Origin: Luteibacter yeojuensis
GTDB lineage: Bacteria > Pseudomonadota > Gammaproteobacteria > Xanthomonadales > Rhodanobacteraceae
Assembly (NCBI RefSeq): GCF_011742875.1
Contig: NZ_JAAQTL010000001.1
Location: forward strand, 1,736,001 to 1,800,000
Reading direction: 5' to 3'
DNA: 64,000 nt
Shown piece after piece: positions 59,363 through 64,000 of this stretch. The notes beneath the pieces were generated by a model. It searched no databases, was not told the origin of the DNA, and saw nothing but the letters and a program-made list of their open reading frames with translations. Within the stretch, counting starts at the first letter, position 1; each line of letters starts with the position of its first letter. The position numbers and the translations under genes are program-made.

Positions 59363-59414
59363 TACCACGGCCATGGTATTTAACATGGCCGTGGTATATA
59401 ACATGGCCACGGTA
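59363..59414 (+). promoter_or_regulatory. Operator repeats upstream of the AbiE-type operon
   Basis: Two tandem 18-base units, GGTATTTAACATGGCCGT (59375-59392) and GGTATATAACATGGCCAC (59393-59410), plus an inverted copy that forms TACCACGGCCATGGTA (59363-59378). TATATA inside the second unit can serve as -10. AbiEi-type antitoxins repress their own promoter by binding repeats, which fits. Binding is inferred. Confidence 0.55.
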
Positions 59415-59432
59415 ACTGACTCTGTCTCGATC

Positions 59433-60566
59433 ATGGCCTCTTCGCTGAACCAGAACAATGTCGCGGCCGATGCCCACTTGGCCAGCCTTTTTCGCGAGCA
59501 TGGCTGGGCCGTAGACGCAGAACCCGCTGAAAAGGATTTCCGACCGGATCTCGTGATCAGCAAAGGCTCTCTGCACTACGTTGTCGAAATTAAATCTGCT
59601 GGGGAAGGCCGCCCCGATCGTGTCCTACCGCTGCTGTCGCAGGCCATCCTAGAGGCGCGCCGATATGCCGAACTCGGTGTCATGTCCCCCCTTGCGGTTG
59701 TACAGGTGAACCACGCCTCCTCTTCGCTTCTCCGCAAAGTCGAGCAGTTCCAGCGCGACTATGCCCGTGACGTCGCGGTGGGTCTGGTGTCGGAAGTAGG
59801 CGCAAGCCAGTTCATCGGCAGCCCCGACCTGGAGAGCATGAATGTCGAGGCACCGCATCACCCCGGCAAGGACAAGTCGGTGCGCAAGGCCTCGGACCTC
59901 TTCTCCGACCTCAACCAATGGATGCTCAAGGTGCTTCTGGCGCCCGAACTACCAGAGGGCCTGTTGAATGCCCCCCGTGGCGAATATCGTTCGGCATCGG
60001 ACCTGGCCGATGCCGCACAGGTATCTGCCATGAGCGCATCGCGCTTCGTGCGCCGCCTGAAGGAAGACGGCTTCCTTGAAGACGCGGGACGCTCATTTCA
60101 GCTTGTCCGCCGTCGCGAGCTTTTTCACCGCTGGCAGTCGGCTGCCGTGCGGTCATCGTCCGAATTGCGCATGTCTTATCTGATTCCGGGAGGGGGTGCG
60201 CGCCAACTCCATAAGGTAGTGAAGCGCTTGGATGGATGCATTGGCCTGTTTTCCGCGGCGGACCTCTTGCACATCGGTCATGTCAGCGGCGTGGTGCCAT
60301 ATGTCTATGTTCGGCAGATCTCGGCTGCTTTCGGTGACTGGAGCGACCTCGTGCCGGCTAGAGACGGAGAACCGGCACAGATCATACTCAAGCAGTCGAA
60401 TGCGCCTCAATCATTGTTCCGAGGCGCGGTGCGCGTCGACGACGTTCTGGTGTCCGATGTTCTCCAAATCTGGCTCGATGTATCGGCGAATCCTTCGCGC
60501 GGCGCCGAACAGGCCGATCTCCTGAAGCACAAGGTACTGTCGAACGTCCTGGGATATTCCGAATGA
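59433..60566 (+). CDS. AbiEi-like antitoxin with N-terminal PD-(D/E)XK-type domain
   Basis: A 377-aa product if it starts at 59433; in-frame ATGs at 59373 and 59403 lie within the operator repeats. Residues 15-85 resemble a restriction-endonuclease-like fold: FRPDLVIS (D39) and YVVEIKSAG (E52, K54). A helix-turn-helix follows (SASDLADAAQVSAMSASRFVRRL). The C-terminal part, ending VLVSDVLQIWLDVSANPSRG, resembles the AbiEi_2 antitoxin family. It overlaps the nucleotidyltransferase gene by four bases. A nuclease activity is not proven. Confidence 0.6.
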   Translation: MASSLNQNNVAADAHLASLFREHGWAVDAEPAEKDFRPDLVISKGSLHYVVEIKSAGEGRPDRVLPLLSQAILEARRYAELGVMSPLAVVQVNHASSSLLRKVEQFQRDYARDVAVGLVSEVGASQFIGSPDLESMNVEAPHHPGKDKSVRKASDLFSDLNQWMLKVLLAPELPEGLLNAPRGEYRSASDLADAAQVSAMSASRFVRRLKEDGFLEDAGRSFQLVRRRELFHRWQSAAVRSSSELRMSYLIPGGGARQLHKVVKRLDGCIGLFSAADLLHIGHVSGVVPYVYVRQISAAFGDWSDLVPARDGEPAQIILKQSNAPQSLFRGAVRVDDVLVSDVLQIWLDVSANPSRGAEQADLLKHKVLSNVLGYSE

Positions 60567-61372
60567 ATGATCGCGCCGCTTTCGCAAAGCTGGTCGAAAC
60601 GTTATCTCCATGGGGCCACCAACTCGTATTCATCGGCGGCTGGGCCCATCGCCTTTATCGGCTTCATCCCAAAGCCGACGCGCCTGCCTATCAGCCCCTG
60701 GCCACGCTGGATGCCGACGTAGCGTTCTCGGAAGGTGAGCGACTCGAAGGCAGCATCAAAGCATGTCTACAGGAAGCGGGCTTCGAAGAGCAATTGACTG
60801 GCAATCATCGCCCTCCAGTCTCGCAGTACACATTGGGTGACGATGACGCGGGTGGTTTCTATGCCGAATTCCTGACCCCTCTTATCGGCCGTGAAACCAC
60901 ACGGGAGGGCAAGCGGATCGTTACGCTGGAAAAGGCGGGCATCACGGCCCAGCGGCTGCGTTACCTGGACATTCTTCTCCAGTCTCCCTGGACGGTAGCG
61001 TTGCCCCCCGACTGGGGTGCGCCCGCACTATCGGACCTGCGAATTCCGAATCCCGTCAGTTTCATCGTGCAGAAGCTGCTGATCCACGATGACCGCCACG
61101 GTAGCAAGAAAGCTCAAGACCTCCTTTACATTCACGACACGCTCGAACTTTTCGGGCCGGAACTTGAGCATCTGACCCTGCTCTGGCGCGACGAAGTGCG
61201 ACCTTCGATGCACGAGAAATGGGTGCAACGTGCGTTACAGGCGAAGGAGGAAATGTTCGCAACTATGAATGACCGGATCCGCGATGCGGCGGCGATCCCC
61301 GTGGATCGCGACCTAGCTCCGGAACGGATGCGGGCAATGTGCGCTGCGATATTGGCCGAAGTATTGACATGA
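60563..61372 (+). CDS. AbiEii-like nucleotidyltransferase toxin
   Basis: A 269-aa protein. FIGGWAHRLYR (GG at 25-26) and TLDADVAFS (D50, D52) are the glycine and metal-binding motifs of a minimal nucleotidyltransferase; a helical region follows with VSFIVQKLLIHDDRHGSKKAQDL. In type IV AbiE systems such enzymes transfer nucleotides to tRNA or protein and stop growth after phage infection. Coupling to the AbiEi-like gene supports the pair. Confidence 0.65.
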   Translation: MNDRAAFAKLVETLSPWGHQLVFIGGWAHRLYRLHPKADAPAYQPLATLDADVAFSEGERLEGSIKACLQEAGFEEQLTGNHRPPVSQYTLGDDDAGGFYAEFLTPLIGRETTREGKRIVTLEKAGITAQRLRYLDILLQSPWTVALPPDWGAPALSDLRIPNPVSFIVQKLLIHDDRHGSKKAQDLLYIHDTLELFGPELEHLTLLWRDEVRPSMHEKWVQRALQAKEEMFATMNDRIRDAAAIPVDRDLAPERMRAMCAAILAEVLT

Positions 61373-61419
61373 AGACCGGGGCTGTTGGCCCAGGCGTCCG
61401 TCGGGGCGACGGCGGGGCT

Positions 61420-61803
61420 TTAAGGAGCCTGGTAGACCGCCTCGATGTTGTGTCCATCCGGGTCGAGCACGAAGGCGCCGTAATACCCCGCGCTGTAGTG
61501 CGAGCGCGGGCCGGGCGGACCGTTGTCGCGGCCACCGGCGGCGAGGGCCGCCTCATGGAACGCGCGGACGAGCTGCTGCGAGGCGACACGGAAGGCGACG
61601 TGCACGGGCGGCCGGTTCGGCTCGCCCTGGGTGATCCAGAAATCGGCCTTGTCGTCTTCGCCAAAGCCGGCGACATCGGTGCGGCCGGTAGTCGAGGCCG
61701 GGAAGATCATCAGCAACTCGTAACCGATGGCGCCGAGCGCCGCCTGGTAGAACTGCTTGCTGCGCTCGAAGTCGCTGACGGTGACGCCGGTGTGGTCGAT
61801 CAT
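61420..61803 (-). CDS. VOC (glyoxalase/bleomycin-resistance) family protein
   Basis: A 127-aa single-domain-pair protein. IDHTGVTVSDFERSKQFYQ, PVHVAFRVASQQLVRAFHEAA and AFVLDPDGHNIEAVYQAP are typical, with metal ligands His4 and Glu near the C-terminus. Substrate unknown. It converges on the AbiE pair, separated by 47 bases. Confidence 0.88.
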   Translation of the reverse strand: MIDHTGVTVSDFERSKQFYQAALGAIGYELLMIFPASTTGRTDVAGFGEDDKADFWITQGEPNRPPVHVAFRVASQQLVRAFHEAALAAGGRDNGPPGPRSHYSAGYYGAFVLDPDGHNIEAVYQAP

Positions 61804-61848
61804 GAGAAGCCCCAGGCAAGTTTGTGCCGAGGGAGCTTAGCGCCACGA

Positions 61849-61927
61849 CTGTAGGAGCCGCTATAGCGGCGAGGAAAGCTCGCCGCGGAATGGCAAGATT
61901 GCTCTCGCCGCTATAGCGGCTCCTACA
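61849..61927. repeat. REP-like inverted pair (BIME)
   Basis: CTGTAGGAGCCGCTATAGCG at 61849 faces CCGCTATAGCGGCTCCTACA ending 61927, with an internal half-copy (CTCGCCGCGGAATGGC). This is the most exact pair in the window and lies between two genes on the same strand. Confidence 0.88.
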
Positions 61928-61954
61928 AGGAGGCCGGGGACGGGACCCGGGGCC

Positions 61955-63115
<1,161 letters not shown>

Positions 63116-63261
63116 GGGGTGTTCCTCTCGCCGGCCTGGCGGGCGGCAGTCTTGGGGTGGAGACAAGCCCGCCATTCTAACGGGCGTTCGGCTGCTTGCC
63201 GCCGTGCACTGCAACATCCGACCTTGACGCTGACCGCTGGCGGACGCATCCTATGTATCTC

Positions 63262-63275
63262 TATATCGCGATATA
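63262..63275. promoter_or_regulatory. Perfect palindrome TATATCGCGATATA
   Basis: A 14-base perfect inverted repeat 10 bases before the ATG of the ArsR-methyltransferase gene. ArsR-family proteins bind such AT-rich palindromes over their own promoter, so this is the likely operator. It overlaps the ribosome-site side of the leader. Confidence 0.6.
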
Positions 63276-63285
63276 AGGATGTTGG

Positions 63286-64000
63286 ATGGACCTGTCGACG
63301 GCCTCCACGGCGCTCCGGCTCCTGGCCGACCCTACCCGTGTCCGCCTCCTCGCCCTGCTGGATCGCGAAGAACTGACGGTCGCGGAACTGGCCGCCGTCC
63401 TGCATCTGGCCCAGCCGCGTGTCTCCACCCACCTCGCCAAACTGAAGGAGGCGGAACTGGTGCGCGATCGCCGCGCAGGCGTGTCGGCCTATTATCGGGC
63501 CAACGCCGAGGCCGATCCCACCCTCGCGGCCCTGGTCGCCTCCTTGCGCGACACCTTGAGCGACGCCCTGCTCCGCGAGGATGCGGAGCGGCTGCCCGCC
63601 GTGCTGGCCCAGCGCGCCCGCGCCGAAGGCTGGGCCGATACCGTCGCCGGCGACATGGAACGCCATTACTCACCGGGACGGACTTGGGAAACCCTCGCGC
63701 GCTCGCTTCTGCAGCTCCTCGCCACCGGCGACGTCCTGGACATCGCCTCCGGCGACGGCGTCACCGCCGAACTGCTTGCCCCGCATGCCCATTCCATCGT
63801 CTGCATCGACAGCTCCGAGCGCGTCGTCGAGGCGGCCCGCCAGCGCCTCTCCGGCTTTGCCAATGTGGAGGTCCGCACCGGCGACATGCATGCCCTCGAT
63901 CTCGCCGAGCACCGCTTCGACCTTGTCCTGCTGCTGCACGCCCTCACCTACTCGACCGAACCGCAGAAGGTGTTCGACGAAGTCGCCCGCGTGCTGAAAC
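63286..64000 (+). CDS. ArsR regulator fused to SAM methyltransferase (partial)
   Basis: 238 codons are present and the gene runs off the right edge. Residues 1-85 form an ArsR-type winged helix (LADPTRVRLLALLDREELTV, LAQPRVSTHLAKLKEAELVR). Residues 115 on are a class I methyltransferase (VLDIASGDGVTAELLAP; IVCIDSSERVVEAAR). Such fusions in related bacteria sit beside S-adenosylhomocysteine or methionine-cycle genes (SahR type). AAGGA precedes the ATG, and a perfect palindrome lies just upstream. Confidence 0.88.
   Translation, partial: MDLSTASTALRLLADPTRVRLLALLDREELTVAELAAVLHLAQPRVSTHLAKLKEAELVRDRRAGVSAYYRANAEADPTLAALVASLRDTLSDALLREDAERLPAVLAQRARAEGWADTVAGDMERHYSPGRTWETLARSLLQLLATGDVLDIASGDGVTAELLAPHAHSIVCIDSSERVVEAARQRLSGFANVEVRTGDMHALDLAEHRFDLVLLLHALTYSTEPQKVFDEVARVLK

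Overview
The window is high-GC DNA from a gammaproteobacterium. Gene content suggests the Xanthomonadales side of the group, for example Luteibacter, Dyella or another Rhodanobacteraceae genus: a fused-type branched-chain E1, the large NAD-glutamate dehydrogenase, GTAGGAGCCGCTATAGCGGC palindromes, and remnants that look like a Xanthomonas-type T4SS effector. The genus is inference; no marker gene settles it.

Positions 1 to about 27,400 are the right-hand part of a lambdoid prophage inserted at the 3' end of tRNA-Arg(CCT) (27383-27459). Its left end lies outside the window. The immunity region is at about 14.8-17.9 kb, with Cro on the minus strand and a CI/S24 repressor on the plus strand. Two near-identical promoters leave it: PR leftward at 15052-15092 and PL rightward at 17797-17869. 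PR drives small early genes, a replication initiator, DnaB, a Ref nuclease, a VRR-NUC nuclease and a Q-like antiterminator. After Q come a candidate late promoter, a terminator and a phage-borne tRNA-Gly(TCC), then lysis genes (lambda-R-like endolysin, holin-like protein, Rz/Rz1), terminase, gpW, portal and the head protease cut by the window edge. PL drives many small accessory genes, a protein with a seven-copy 27-bp repeat, a DNA cytosine methyltransferase with two meaningful reading frames at its 3' end, an ASCH protein, an excisionase-like protein and the tyrosine integrase. A HigB/HigA-like module and two exported proteins sit beside cI as probable morons.

Positions 27.5-55 kb are chromosomal housekeeping and metabolism: aldehyde dehydrogenase, pyrD, murB, ppk, a membrane diguanylate cyclase, fused E1, GST, GNAT, acyl-CoA dehydrogenase, EamA transporter, 5'-nucleotidase, NAD kinase, NAD-glutamate dehydrogenase and an RND efflux pair. 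REP-like inverted repeats recur between these genes.

Positions 55-61.4 kb form an accessory island: a BrnT/BrnA module, a 0.2-kb direct repeat flanking two phospholipid genes, a truncated and frameshifted DUF2235/XVIPCD effector, and a two-gene AbiE-type system whose antitoxin-like protein carries an N-terminal PD-(D/E)XK-type domain. The window ends with a VOC protein, an acyl-CoA dehydrogenase and the start of an ArsR-methyltransferase fusion.
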